64,000 bases of DNA from an uncultured Chitinophagaceae bacterium (GTDB lineage Bacteria > Bacteroidota > Bacteroidia > Chitinophagales > Chitinophagaceae), in assembly GCA_937919945.1 (NCBI GenBank), contig CALESY010000119.1:31386-95385 (forward strand), read 5' to 3'. This document shows, one piece after another, positions 46,230-55,216 of the stretch (the first letter of the stretch is position 1; each line of letters opens with the position of its first letter). Position numbers and translations under genes: made by a program. The notes beneath the pieces were generated by a model, which did no database searches, was not told the origin of the DNA, and saw only the letters and a list, made by a program, of their open reading frames with translations.

Positions 46230-47335
46230 CGTAAATATTTGCCAACGCTATCTGCAACTATCTGTGCAACAACCTTTGTTCCTGCAGATGTATAGTGTGA
46301 ATAGTCATAGTAATATTCGGAGTTCTTTGGCATAGCTACAGCAAGGTCTATGAGGTTGATGTTTTGACTGTTGCGGAGTTGCATAAGTACATCGTTATAT
46401 CTGTCAAGTATCATGCCTTGCAACTGGGCATTTCTACCATTAGCAATTTGTATGTTGGTAAAATCCAAACCTGTAGCCGGGTCGTTAAAAGATGCATAAA
46501 GTGATGGCTGTGTAAGGAATATGGGTGTTATATTGTTGGCTTTGCAAATGCTGTCTAACTGCAATATGCGTTTGCGATATGCACCTGTATAACGGCTTTG
46601 TTCATTTGCTTGTAGCCGCATATCTGCATCGTTTATTATCAGTTTTGGTTGCTTTGCATAATCCACCACCCGGTGTGTCATGCCTTGCTTGCGCGCTATG
46701 CGGTAGCGGTAGATGTTTTCTGCCAAAGCACCTATCTCCGTTTTCTTCATCAGCGAACGTAAAAAACTTTTCAGGCTGTGTGTATCCCATTCATTACTAT
46801 GGTAGGTATCAAAGCCACCCATCGCGCTTTCTTCCATATCGTTCACCCCAGTCAGGAATATGATATAGTTGGGTTTGAGAGAGAGTATGTGTTCTTGCAA
46901 TAGCAGTAAATGCCCGAAGGTAGATGTGCCATCTAGGCCAGCATTGTTGAGCCACAGATTGGGTATGTGTTGTTGCAACTTGTTTTTGAGTAATTCAGGC
47001 CATGTAAGGCTATCGCTATTATAAGAGCATTCTGTAGTGCTGCCTCCTATAGTGATAATTTTTACATACCGTTCAGGTTGTTTAGGAAGCTCCCCACCAC
47101 GCAAGCCAAGCGAGTTGCGGGTATAATGTATTACATGTTCCAGCTTAGGGCTTCCCGGGTTTTGATGTGATATCTGTTGGTTGGCAGGCAATACTATCTT
47201 ACCATGTTTTACACGGAAAGGGAATGGCTGAAATATGCGCAGCAATACCTCTACCAACAAAAAAGCAACCAACACTCCGAAAAACAATGCTTTTACATTG
47301 CCCCAAAGTGTTGGTTGCTTCTTTACTTTTTCCAT
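46226..47335 (-). CDS. membrane-anchored SGNH/GDSL hydrolase
   Basis: A 369-residue protein with an N-terminal membrane helix (about 11-30) and an SGNH hydrolase domain. GGSTTECSYNSDSLTWPELL carries the block I serine, IIFLTGVNDMEES the block III Asn, and YDYSHYTSAGTKV the C-terminal Asp/His. It could remove acyl groups from a surface polymer. The ATG shares bases with the carB stop (TAATG), so its translation depends on the half-length CarB, an odd partner. Substrate unknown. Confidence 0.78.
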   Translation of the reverse strand: MEKVKKQPTLWGNVKALFFGVLVAFLLVEVLLRIFQPFPFRVKHGKIVLPANQQISHQNPGSPKLEHVIHYTRNSLGLRGGELPKQPERYVKIITIGGSTTECSYNSDSLTWPELLKNKLQQHIPNLWLNNAGLDGTSTFGHLLLLQEHILSLKPNYIIFLTGVNDMEESAMGGFDTYHSNEWDTHSLKSFLRSLMKKTEIGALAENIYRYRIARKQGMTHRVVDYAKQPKLIINDADMRLQANEQSRYTGAYRKRILQLDSICKANNITPIFLTQPSLYASFNDPATGLDFTNIQIANGRNAQLQGMILDRYNDVLMQLRNSQNINLIDLAVAMPKNSEYYYDYSHYTSAGTKVVAQIVADSVGKYLR

Positions 47336-48978
47336 TACAGGAAGGTACTGTAGAAATACGGTGTCTTGGCTTCAAACTCGGCACTGCAGGTATCTACCAT
47401 TTTATATACCCGGGTTATGCCCAGTTTCTTGCGGTATTCGTACACTTCTTCTGCGGTACAGTCTTTTACAAACTCTGCTATCTGCTCATCACTAAAGCCC
47501 ATTTGCTTGGCGTCGCGGAGCAGGTCGGCAGGCATATTGCCAAGGTGTTTTATTTCTTTTAGTTTGTTCTCCAGCGTTACAATGTCTTGTATCTGGTAAA
47601 GAAACCAACGGTCTATATGCGTTATCTCACGAAGTGTTTTAATAGATATACCTGCTGCTATGGCCTCTTTTATTTTAAATATCCTGTCCCATGTTGGGCG
47701 TTTGATAGATTCCAGCAATTCTTCAGGCTTCATACGTTGTGCGCTGATGAATGATAAGCCCGTTGCGTTGTTCTCCAAACTCTGGCAGGCTTTCTGCAAA
47801 GCCTCGGGGAATGTACGCCCTATTGCCATTACCTCACCTACCGATTTCATCTGGAAGCCCAGTGTATCGTCTGCCCCTTTAAACTTATCAAAGTTCCAGC
47901 GTGGCATTTTTACAATCACATAGTCAAGCGCAGGCTCAAAGTATGCAGATGTGGTTTGTGTAATCTGGTTTTTCAACTCGTCGAGGTTGTAGCCTACCGC
48001 CAGCTTAGCAGCTATTTTGGCTATGGGATAGCCAGTAGCTTTTGAAGCCAACGCAGATGAACGGCTCACACGTGGGTTGATTTCTACTACGATGATTTCT
48101 TCCGTTTCAGGATTGAGGGCAAACTGTACGTTACAACCACCTGCGAAGTTGCCCAACGCACGCATCATACGAATAGCTGTGTTGCGCATCAGTTGGAAGG
48201 CAGTATCGCTCAGCGTCATAGCGGGAGCAACCGTAATACTATCGCCCGTATGAATGCCCATTGGGTCGAAGTTTTCGACCGTACATATGATGGCTACATT
48301 ATCGGCAGAGTCGCGGAGCAGTTCCAGCTCAAATTCTTTCCAGCCCATAACGGCTTTTTCTACAAGCACCTCATGTATAGGAGATGCCGTAAGGCCTTTT
48401 TCCAAAGCGGCGTCTAAATCTTCTTTATGAAACACAAGGCCGCCACCTGTACCCCCCAGTGTAAAAGACGGGCGTATAACCAATGGTATGCCTATCTCTT
48501 GTGCAAACTCTTTACCTTCCAGCAGCGAGTTGGCTATTTTGGCCGGCGCAACGGGTATCCCCATTTCTATCATCCAGAGGCGGAATTTTTCACGGTCTTC
48601 CGCTTTGTCTATCGCTTTAGTATCAACACCTATCAGGCGCACGTTATACTCATTCCACAGCCCTATCTCTTCGGCTTCCATAGCCAGGTTCAGGGCTGTC
48701 TGCCCACCCATAGTAGGTAGTACAGCATCTATTTCATTTTCCTTCAGTATTTTCTCTATGCTTTCTACATTCAGCGGCAGCAGGTATACTTTGTCGGCAA
48801 CAATGCTATCAGTCATTACCGTAGCGGGGTTGCTGTTGATGAGTACTACCTTAATACCTTCTTCGCGAAGGCTGCGTGCTGCTTGTGAACCGGAATAGTC
48901 GAATTCGCAGGCCTGACCTATTATAATAGGTCCTGAACCGATGATGAGAACCGTCTTTATGGAAGTATCTAATGGCAT
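47335..48978 (-). CDS. carB: carbamoyl-phosphate synthase large chain, N-terminal half only
   Basis: A 547-residue protein equal to the N-terminal carboxyphosphate domain plus oligomerisation domain of CarB. SGPIIIGQACEFDYSGSQA is the ATP-grasp start; GGTGGGLVF and EINPRVSRSSALASKATGYP are family motifs; it stops after TPYFYSTFL, just where usual CarB goes on to its second ATP-grasp half. Normal CarB is about 940-1075 residues, so the carbamate kinase half is missing here. Split carB genes are known in some archaea and Aquifex. The second half should then be elsewhere; none is in this window. Its stop overlaps the SGNH start. Confidence 0.88.
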   Translation of the reverse strand: MPLDTSIKTVLIIGSGPIIIGQACEFDYSGSQAARSLREEGIKVVLINSNPATVMTDSIVADKVYLLPLNVESIEKILKENEIDAVLPTMGGQTALNLAMEAEEIGLWNEYNVRLIGVDTKAIDKAEDREKFRLWMIEMGIPVAPAKIANSLLEGKEFAQEIGIPLVIRPSFTLGGTGGGLVFHKEDLDAALEKGLTASPIHEVLVEKAVMGWKEFELELLRDSADNVAIICTVENFDPMGIHTGDSITVAPAMTLSDTAFQLMRNTAIRMMRALGNFAGGCNVQFALNPETEEIIVVEINPRVSRSSALASKATGYPIAKIAAKLAVGYNLDELKNQITQTTSAYFEPALDYVIVKMPRWNFDKFKGADDTLGFQMKSVGEVMAIGRTFPEALQKACQSLENNATGLSFISAQRMKPEELLESIKRPTWDRIFKIKEAIAAGISIKTLREITHIDRWFLYQIQDIVTLENKLKEIKHLGNMPADLLRDAKQMGFSDEQIAEFVKDCTAEEVYEYRKKLGITRVYKMVDTCSAEFEAKTPYFYSTFL

Positions 48979-49289
48979 CTTTTTAGTACTAAGTAGAAAG
49001 TATTACGTAATAAGTTGATGTACGATGAGCCGATACAAAAATCGGGCTCAACGCCCGAAGCGCAAAATTAATAAAAACCCGCCTAACATCCCCATGAGAT
49101 GAATAAATTTATTATTCGAGTTGTGAAATAGTTGTTTGGGCTTACAGGGATACTTCAAAAAAGAGATTTACATAAGCAATGTTATTGCTTTGAATTATCC
49201 TTATTGTAAATGAATTTGAGAAAGCGATTTAGTGTATTTCATGGTTTTATTGGCACGAAAAATGCTTATTATATCTAAACTTATAATCT
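48979..49289. other. 311-bp gap upstream of carB
   Basis: No gene is supported. On the minus strand a TAATTTTG box lies about 90 bp upstream of carB (near 49062-49069), with no good -33 partner. Just after it is a 6-bp stem (TCGGGC, loop of 5, GCCCGA; 49042-49058) followed by T5. The rest is AT-rich. It also holds the promoter of the lipoprotein gene that starts at 49290. Confidence 0.45.
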
Positions 49290-49775
49290 ATGAAAAACTT
49301 ATTAGCCATTATTTTGATTGTAATTATGGGCGCTTCTTGTCGCTATACTACATGCGAAGAATCTCGTATATATATAGAGTATCAAGGAAAAGAGATTGAT
49401 AAGATGATTTTTAACTTTAAGAAGTATGAAAAAGGTAGTGGGTTTGAAAAGTTGTTAAGTACAGTTACTGATAGTGCAGAATATAAATACAGCCCCTATG
49501 CAGGGCAATACATTATCTGGGCAGAGCCGAGGTTCTTGGACGGGAACAATGATTACATCATAGAAATACCTGAAACAGGAAAAGTCTACAAAATATATGA
49601 TATAACATATAGTGGCAAAAAGAAAGCATTTGCTGGTGGAACGACAAGTGAAATCGACACCAAATGCACTCGAGATATAAGCTATAAAGTAAATGGAACT
49701 GAATATACTGTTAATGGCACAGTATATAGTTATGGAGGCTATGCAGAGAGACCTAAAATTATAATTACTAAATAA
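49290..49775 (+). CDS. putative lipoprotein of unknown function
   Basis: A 161-residue protein with a lipoprotein signal (MKNLLAIILIVIMGASC, lipid on C17). The mature part is mostly strands, with two cysteines in the region (C22 and C128) and many lysines and tyrosines. I do not recognise a family. It is a lone gene that ends before the first ~80-bp repeat. Confidence 0.65.
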   Translation: MKNLLAIILIVIMGASCRYTTCEESRIYIEYQGKEIDKMIFNFKKYEKGSGFEKLLSTVTDSAEYKYSPYAGQYIIWAEPRFLDGNNDYIIEIPETGKVYKIYDITYSGKKKAFAGGTTSEIDTKCTRDISYKVNGTEYTVNGTVYSYGGYAERPKIIITK

Positions 49776-49864
49776 AACAAAAACTATTATAATGTAATTA
49801 TATACATACAGAAGAATTGATAACTCATGGATGCTTGTAATACTGTGTTTATGCTATCGCATTG

Positions 49865-49947
49865 ACCAACAATACATGCTCGAGTAGAATAATACCCGAA
49901 ATAAAGCTTAACTTTTTTATTGGTTGTTAGTGATGGACACTAACAAC
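49865..49947 (+). repeat. ~80-bp intergenic repeat element, copy 1
   Basis: 83 bp starting ACCAACAATACATG and ending in a perfect 10-bp hairpin (49923-49932 GTTGTTAGTG, loop ATGGA, 49938-49947). It has an imperfect partner at 51139-51215 in the same orientation; the two flank the LamG gene. Confidence 0.8.
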
Positions 49948-49951
49948 GGTA

Positions 49952-49987
49952 TTGTAAAAAGAGCTATTTTCATAGCTCTTTTTATTT
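49952..49987. terminator. bidirectional terminator
   Basis: AAAAAGAGCTA and TAGCTCTTTTT form a stem with a short loop between 49956 and 49985. It serves the LamG gene (minus), whose stop is 20 bp away, and possibly the lipoprotein gene. Confidence 0.78.
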
Positions 49988-50004
49988 CGTCATTTTAGGA
50001 TAGC

Positions 50005-51045
50005 CTAATGCTGAACTATCAATTTGTGTACCTGGGTAGCATCGCCCAACCGTAGCTGTACATAATATACACCTGTAGGTACATGTTGCAGGTCTACCTG
50101 TTTAAGCACCGAGTTATTGGTAGGAGTTGCAGCATCTTCAAGCATTACTTGCCCGATGCTGTTGTGTACACAAATTTTTATAGGGTTGTTTGTGCTAACC
50201 AAACCACTAATAGTGAACGAACCACTAGTAGGATTAGGGAAGATATTGAGTGATTGCTGGTTTTCGGGAGATACAGCGACATTAGTTTCGCCATTCAGGT
50301 TGTTATAGTGATTGCAGTAACTGTCTATCTCGGTAGTAGAAAGTGTTCTACCATACAGGCGCATATCATCTATAGCACCATTAACCCAATATGGGTAGCC
50401 TGTTCCTGAACCTGCACCGTATGCGCCTATGGTAATCCCTGATGTAGATGTTCCCATAGTTGTTGGAGAGCTCAAAACGTCTGTACTTTTCAGAATACCG
50501 TTAATGTACATTTTCGATGTAGTACCATCGAAAGTACCGATTACACAATACCAGTTTTTCGAAATAATATTCGGACTATACTGTTGAGCGGTAGCGTTTG
50601 TTAATGATCTTGCCATCAAGCCGAATACTTCTTTACTAGTGTCTAACACCCCGCAACTGTTGTACGGATTATCGTATGCCTGTAAGCCATATCCACCGGC
50701 GGTGCTTACATCACCCCTTGCTATGACATAGTTACCCTCACAAGTACCTGTATAATAATCATTCAGCTTTATGATAGTGCATATAGTTATGGTATCTGTA
50801 TTCATAGCAGCCTTGTATGGAACATTAATAAAACTGCTTGTACCATTCAAAACCACGGCACTGTTTGCAGTGCTGCTTTTGCCTAACCCATAAGAAATAG
50901 CTGTACCGGTACCATGCAGTGCATTACCAGATGCATCCATAGTGTTGCCATTGAAAGACCAATGCGCAATAAGTTTTTTGGTAAATTGTCCGTTTGAAAT
51001 CAGTGGGAACAGAACCACTACAAAAAGGATTGAGATTTTCTTCAT
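50005..51045 (-). CDS. LamG-domain protein with T9SS sorting tail
   Basis: A 346-residue secreted protein. Signal peptide MKKISILFVVVLFPLISNGQ is followed by a LamG/concanavalin-like fold (residues about 25-235: LIAHWSFNGNTMDASGNALH; WYCVIGTFDGTTSKMYING; GAIDDMRLYGRTLSTTEID). The C-terminus is a T9SS sorting domain: LNIFPNPTSGSFTISGL, then VPTGVYYVQLRLGD and KLIVQH. It would be put on the cell surface or released. LamG folds bind sugars or proteins; target unknown. It is flanked by the two ~80-bp repeats. Confidence 0.85.
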   Translation of the reverse strand: MKKISILFVVVLFPLISNGQFTKKLIAHWSFNGNTMDASGNALHGTGTAISYGLGKSSTANSAVVLNGTSSFINVPYKAAMNTDTITICTIIKLNDYYTGTCEGNYVIARGDVSTAGGYGLQAYDNPYNSCGVLDTSKEVFGLMARSLTNATAQQYSPNIISKNWYCVIGTFDGTTSKMYINGILKSTDVLSSPTTMGTSTSGITIGAYGAGSGTGYPYWVNGAIDDMRLYGRTLSTTEIDSYCNHYNNLNGETNVAVSPENQQSLNIFPNPTSGSFTISGLVSTNNPIKICVHNSIGQVMLEDAATPTNNSVLKQVDLQHVPTGVYYVQLRLGDATQVHKLIVQH

Positions 51046-51138
51046 AAGTAGGTTGAAATATTTGTATAAATATAGGCAATAATAATAGGGATTTGTGCAG
51101 GATTGTTATCATGTGCTCTTGTATAGTTGCTGTTTCTC

Positions 51139-51215
51139 ACCAACAATACATGTTCGCGTAGAACCCGAAATAAGGCTTAACTTTTTATTGGTTGATGGTT
51201 AGGAACACTAACAAC
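51139..51215 (+). repeat. ~80-bp intergenic repeat element, copy 2
   Basis: 77 bp, matching copy 1 at 49865-49947 with a 4-bp gap and scattered changes; the ACCAACAATACATG start and CACTAACAAC end are kept, but the hairpin is weaker (GTTAG/CTAAC). Its end covers the stop codon of the decayed Imm32-like gene. Confidence 0.78.
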
Positions 51216-51520
51216 TGCATGGAATGAAAAAATGAACAAAAGTTGATGATATATAAAGATTGAAGCTACTGAAAGCTGTAATTACCTCTTTTGAATTTTC
51301 ATTGAGTGAATTATGTTTATCAAAATGTAGTGATAACCATTCGGGATAGAATCTTGCGCAAGATTAAGCAAATGATTAGCGAGAGATATTAACCCTTCTT
51401 TGTTAGCAGTTATATTTATTACACCATTATCATAAGAGGACTCAATTGCAAAGCCATCAACCCATTTGAATTGGAACCCCCTGTTTTATCATATTCAGGG
51501 ATATCAATTTTCAACTCCAT
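51208..51520 (-). pseudogene. decayed Imm32-like immunity gene
   Basis: The region has no long open frame, but the minus strand reads as one small protein if two single missing bases are restored. Frame 1: MELKIDIPEYDKTGG up to a G5 tract at 51477-51481. After one added G: FQFKWVDGFAIESSYDNGVI, then NITANKEGLISLANHLLNLA and QDSIPNGYH. After a second added base near 51345: HFDKHNSLNENSKEVI and a short tail to TAG at 51208. The ITANKEGLISLANHLLNLAQ core and the H.H.D..NSL...S end are like the Imm32 immunity family of polymorphic toxin systems. No toxin gene is nearby. The two losses suggest a true pseudogene rather than error, though both sit near short repeats. Confidence 0.55.
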
Positions 51521-51556
51521 GATATTTGAAAGTTCGTTAAGGATTAAAACATTTCC

Positions 51557-52438
51557 CTACCCTTCATCCTCAATAGCTATCTCTTTGCCATCGTAGGTGC
51601 GGTTTTGCAGATTATATACATCGCCGCTACTCATTATATGGACAATGATATTTTCAACGCTTATAGGCTGGCCTATGCGTATGTCTGCTATATTATTATA
51701 GTCTATGTTTCTGCCGTCAATGATTACCACACTGCCGCTACCGATGGTTTTCAGATGGTGCCCGTCTGTTACTACCACGCCTGTATCTTCGCCTATGCCC
51801 ACACCTATAGCACCCGGATTGGCAGCCACAGCCTGTGCCAACCTGTTGAACCTTCCACGCTTATCGAAGTGAGAATCTATAATCACATTCTGTACAAAGC
51901 CCAATCCGGTGGTTATTTTCACCTCGCCTTTCAGGTGTGCTTTGTCGGCACTGCCCTCATATATCATGGTATTGCTCATAGCCATAGCACCGGCACTGGT
52001 GCCACCTATCACAAAATGCTCCTCGTGGTAGCGTTCTTTCAGTATATCCAGAAACTGTGTACCGCCGAAGATAGATGAAAGACGCAGTTGGTTGCCACCT
52101 GAAATCATAATGCAGTGGCAAGCTTTAAGGCGTGCTAAAAATTCCGGGTTAGAAGCATCTTCCCTGTCGCGGATGCGCAGGTGGCCAATGTTTTTACATC
52201 CCAGTTTGCTGAAAGCATCTTTATAGTTGTCTGCCACCTCGTCGGGTATAGACGATGCGGTGGTGATAACCTCTACGTGCGGGTCTTCCACACCAGTGAG
52301 GCTGACGATGTTTTTCAGGATGCCGAGTTCAAAAAAATTGAGCCTGTTCCTTTCTACGATACCTTTCTCCAGGTCTGTTCCTTTATCTTCTGCACCACCT
52401 ACCGATACAAGGAAGCCTTTGGGATATGATTGAGCCAC
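51557..52438 (-). CDS. cphB: cyanophycinase
   Basis: A 293-residue peptidase of the S51-like family. The N-terminus SYPKGFLVSVGGAEDKG is the standard cyanophycinase start; the nucleophile serine is in GGTSAGAMAMS, and DSHFDKRGRFNRL follows. It cuts cyanophycin to beta-Asp-Arg dipeptides. It is divergent from cphA with 98 bp between the starts, the usual store/use pair for nitrogen. No isoaspartyl dipeptidase gene is present in the window. Confidence 0.92.
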   Translation of the reverse strand: MAQSYPKGFLVSVGGAEDKGTDLEKGIVERNRLNFFELGILKNIVSLTGVEDPHVEVITTASSIPDEVADNYKDAFSKLGCKNIGHLRIRDREDASNPEFLARLKACHCIMISGGNQLRLSSIFGGTQFLDILKERYHEEHFVIGGTSAGAMAMSNTMIYEGSADKAHLKGEVKITTGLGFVQNVIIDSHFDKRGRFNRLAQAVAANPGAIGVGIGEDTGVVVTDGHHLKTIGSGSVVIIDGRNIDYNNIADIRIGQPISVENIIVHIMSSGDVYNLQNRTYDGKEIAIEDEG

Positions 52439-52536
52439 TATGATAACATAAAATTAATCCAGCAAATTTATACGTTTTCAGGTATTTGACTTACGGATTA
52501 TTATTTATTAACTTGTTAAGCTCAACAGTAAAGTGT

Positions 52537-55164
52537 ATGAAGATATTAGACATAAAAGTGATGAACGGCCCCAACTACTGGTCGGTAAAGCGCCACAAGC
52601 TTATTGTGATGCTGCTGGATCTGGAAGACCTGGAAGAACGCCCTACCAACCTGATAGATGGTTTTCTGGAAAGATTGCAGGCATTGATGCCCAGCATGTA
52701 CGAGCACAGATGTAGCGAGGGAGTAGCGGGCGGTTTTTTCAGCCGTGTGAAGGAAGGCACATGGATGGGGCATGTGATAGAGCACATAGCACTGGAACTG
52801 CAAACGCTGGCAGGTATGGAAACAGGCTTTGGCCGTACACGCGAGAGCGATAAGCGTGGCGTGTACCATGTGGTGTTTTCTTACTACGAGGCGAAAGCAG
52901 GTGTGTATACCGCCAAAGCCGCTGTGCGCATAGCTGAAGCATTGATAGCGGGCGAACCTTATGACCTTGAAAAAGATATACAGGACTTACGAGAAATACG
53001 CGAGGATGAACGCCTTGGCCCCAGTACAGGCTCAATTGTTGATGAAGCCATCAAGCGGAAGATACCATATATACGCCTTAACAACCGCTCGTTGGTGCAA
53101 CTTGGCTATGGTAAAAACCAAAAGCGTGTACAGGCCACTGTTGCCAGCACTACCAGCAGTATAGCCGTTGAGATAGCTTGTGATAAGGAAGAAACTAAAA
53201 ATCTGCTGGAAGCAGCCGAGATACCTGTGCCACGCGGGCGCATTATATATGACGAAGAAGACCTGAAAGCGGCTATAGATAAAATAAGCTACCCTATCGT
53301 TCTGAAGCCTGTAAATGGTAATCATGGCAAGGGTGCTACTACTAACATCCGCACTTGGGACGATGCTTTGGTGGCATTGGCGGCCGCAAAAAAATACGGG
53401 CGTGCAGTGATATGTGAAAAGTTCATTGTAGGGCGTGACTACAGGTTGCTGGTAATCAACTATAAATTTGTAGCAGCAGCACTACGCACACCTGCCGCCG
53501 TAATAGGCGATGGCAAACATACTATACAGCAACTCATAGATATTGTAAACCAAGACCCGCGCCGTGGTTACGGGCACGAAAAAGTATTGACATCTATTAA
53601 GGTAGATGACTTTACAATGGATATACTGAACAAGAAAGCATACACGCTGGATACTGTGCTGGCAGATAAAGAAGAGCTGTGGCTGAAGCCAACTGCTAAC
53701 CTTAGTACAGGTGGCACGGCTACCGATGTTACAGACTTCGTGCATCCTACCAACATATTTATGGCAGAGCGCATAGCACGCATCATTGGGTTGGATATTT
53801 GCGGTATAGACATCATGGCACCCGACCTGAGTGTACCAATAACAGAAAATGACGGCGCAATACTGGAAGTAAATGCCGCTCCCGGTTTCCGTATGCACTT
53901 AGACCCTACAGAGGGTCTGCCACGCAACGTAGCTGAGCCGGTGATAGATATGCTCTATCCGCCAGGCACAAGTGCTAGGATTCCTATCATTGCCATATCG
54001 GGAACTAATGGTAAAACAACTACCACCCGTCTGATAGCGCATATTGTAAAACAGATGGGGCATAAAGTGGGCTACACTACTACCGATGGTGTATATATAC
54101 AAAACCAACTGATGGTAAAGGGCGACTGCACAGGGCCTGTATCTGCAGAGTTTGTATTGAAAGACCCGACTGTTGATTTTGCCGTGCTGGAATGTGCACG
54201 TGGCGGTTTGTTGCGTGCAGGTTTAGGTTTTCATAACTGCGATGTAGCAGTGGTAACCAACGTAGCGGCAGACCATCTGGGCTTGCAAGGTATAGACACG
54301 ATAGAAAAGCTGGCAAGGGTAAAAGCAGTAGTGCCCAACACAGTCTTCCCAGAAGGATATGCTATACTGAATGCCGATGATGATTTGGTATATGCCATGC
54401 GCGAAGGGTTGAATTGTAAAGTCGCATTATTCTCATTGTATGAAAACAGCCCGCGCATCAAAGAGCATTGTTCTAAAGGCGGACTGGCGGCAGTGTACGA
54501 GCATGGTTATGTTACCATACTGAAAGGTGGCTGGAAAATACGAGTAGAGAAAGTAACCAATATACCCATCACATTCTCTGGCAAAGCAGAGTTCAATATA
54601 TCCAACGTATTGGGTGCTACACTGGCTGCTTATGTACGCGATTTCAAAACGGAAGACATACGCCTTGCATTGCAAACATTCGTACCATCACCAGCTATGA
54701 CACCGGGACGTATGAATATGTTCCAGTTCAAAAACTTTACAGTGATGCTGGACTATGCACATAACACGCATGGTATACAGGCCATTGGTAAATATGTACA
54801 GTCTGTAGACGCGCCATTGAAAGTAGGTATAGTAGCGGGTGTGGGCGACAGGAGAGATGAAGACATCATATCATTGGGAGAGGAGTCTGCCAAGATATTT
54901 GACGAAATCATCATCAGGCAGGATAAAAACCTGCGCGGGCGTACGGAAGAAGAAATGATAGAACTGATGACACGCGGCATACGCAATGTTGATCCGCTGA
55001 AGAAGATAACCCTCTTCCGCAAAGAAAGCGAAGCGATAGACCATGCCATAGCCACAGCGCAAAAAGGTTCGTTCATTGTTGTTATCAGCGATGTGGTGCC
55101 TGATGCACTAGACCAAGTGAAACGCTACAAAGACATAGAAGATGGTGTGGAAGTAACAGTGTAG
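52537..55164 (+). CDS. cphA: cyanophycin synthetase
   Basis: An 875-residue CphA. The N-terminal domain starts MKILDIKVMNGPNYWSVKRH, followed by an ATP-grasp domain (about 210-480; DEEDLKAAIDKISYPIVLKP) and a Mur-ligase domain with GTNGKTTT near residue 489. It builds the arginine-aspartate storage polymer. I chose the ATG at 52537, since the family starts with this MKI; the open frame upstream is unrelated. The length equals CphA of cyanobacteria and other bacteria. A terminator follows. Confidence 0.94.
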   Translation: MKILDIKVMNGPNYWSVKRHKLIVMLLDLEDLEERPTNLIDGFLERLQALMPSMYEHRCSEGVAGGFFSRVKEGTWMGHVIEHIALELQTLAGMETGFGRTRESDKRGVYHVVFSYYEAKAGVYTAKAAVRIAEALIAGEPYDLEKDIQDLREIREDERLGPSTGSIVDEAIKRKIPYIRLNNRSLVQLGYGKNQKRVQATVASTTSSIAVEIACDKEETKNLLEAAEIPVPRGRIIYDEEDLKAAIDKISYPIVLKPVNGNHGKGATTNIRTWDDALVALAAAKKYGRAVICEKFIVGRDYRLLVINYKFVAAALRTPAAVIGDGKHTIQQLIDIVNQDPRRGYGHEKVLTSIKVDDFTMDILNKKAYTLDTVLADKEELWLKPTANLSTGGTATDVTDFVHPTNIFMAERIARIIGLDICGIDIMAPDLSVPITENDGAILEVNAAPGFRMHLDPTEGLPRNVAEPVIDMLYPPGTSARIPIIAISGTNGKTTTTRLIAHIVKQMGHKVGYTTTDGVYIQNQLMVKGDCTGPVSAEFVLKDPTVDFAVLECARGGLLRAGLGFHNCDVAVVTNVAADHLGLQGIDTIEKLARVKAVVPNTVFPEGYAILNADDDLVYAMREGLNCKVALFSLYENSPRIKEHCSKGGLAAVYEHGYVTILKGGWKIRVEKVTNIPITFSGKAEFNISNVLGATLAAYVRDFKTEDIRLALQTFVPSPAMTPGRMNMFQFKNFTVMLDYAHNTHGIQAIGKYVQSVDAPLKVGIVAGVGDRRDEDIISLGEESAKIFDEIIIRQDKNLRGRTEEEMIELMTRGIRNVDPLKKITLFRKESEAIDHAIATAQKGSFIVVISDVVPDALDQVKRYKDIEDGVEVTV

Positions 55165-55187
55165 TATTATAAGATTGAGATATTGTA

Positions 55188-55216
55188 AAGCGGCACTTGT
55201 TGCCGCTTTTTTTACA
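55188..55216 (+). terminator. intrinsic terminator after cphA
   Basis: GCGGCA, loop CTTGT, TGCCGC (55192-55197 and 55203-55208) then T7. It overlaps the last bases of the converging murI gene. Confidence 0.82.
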
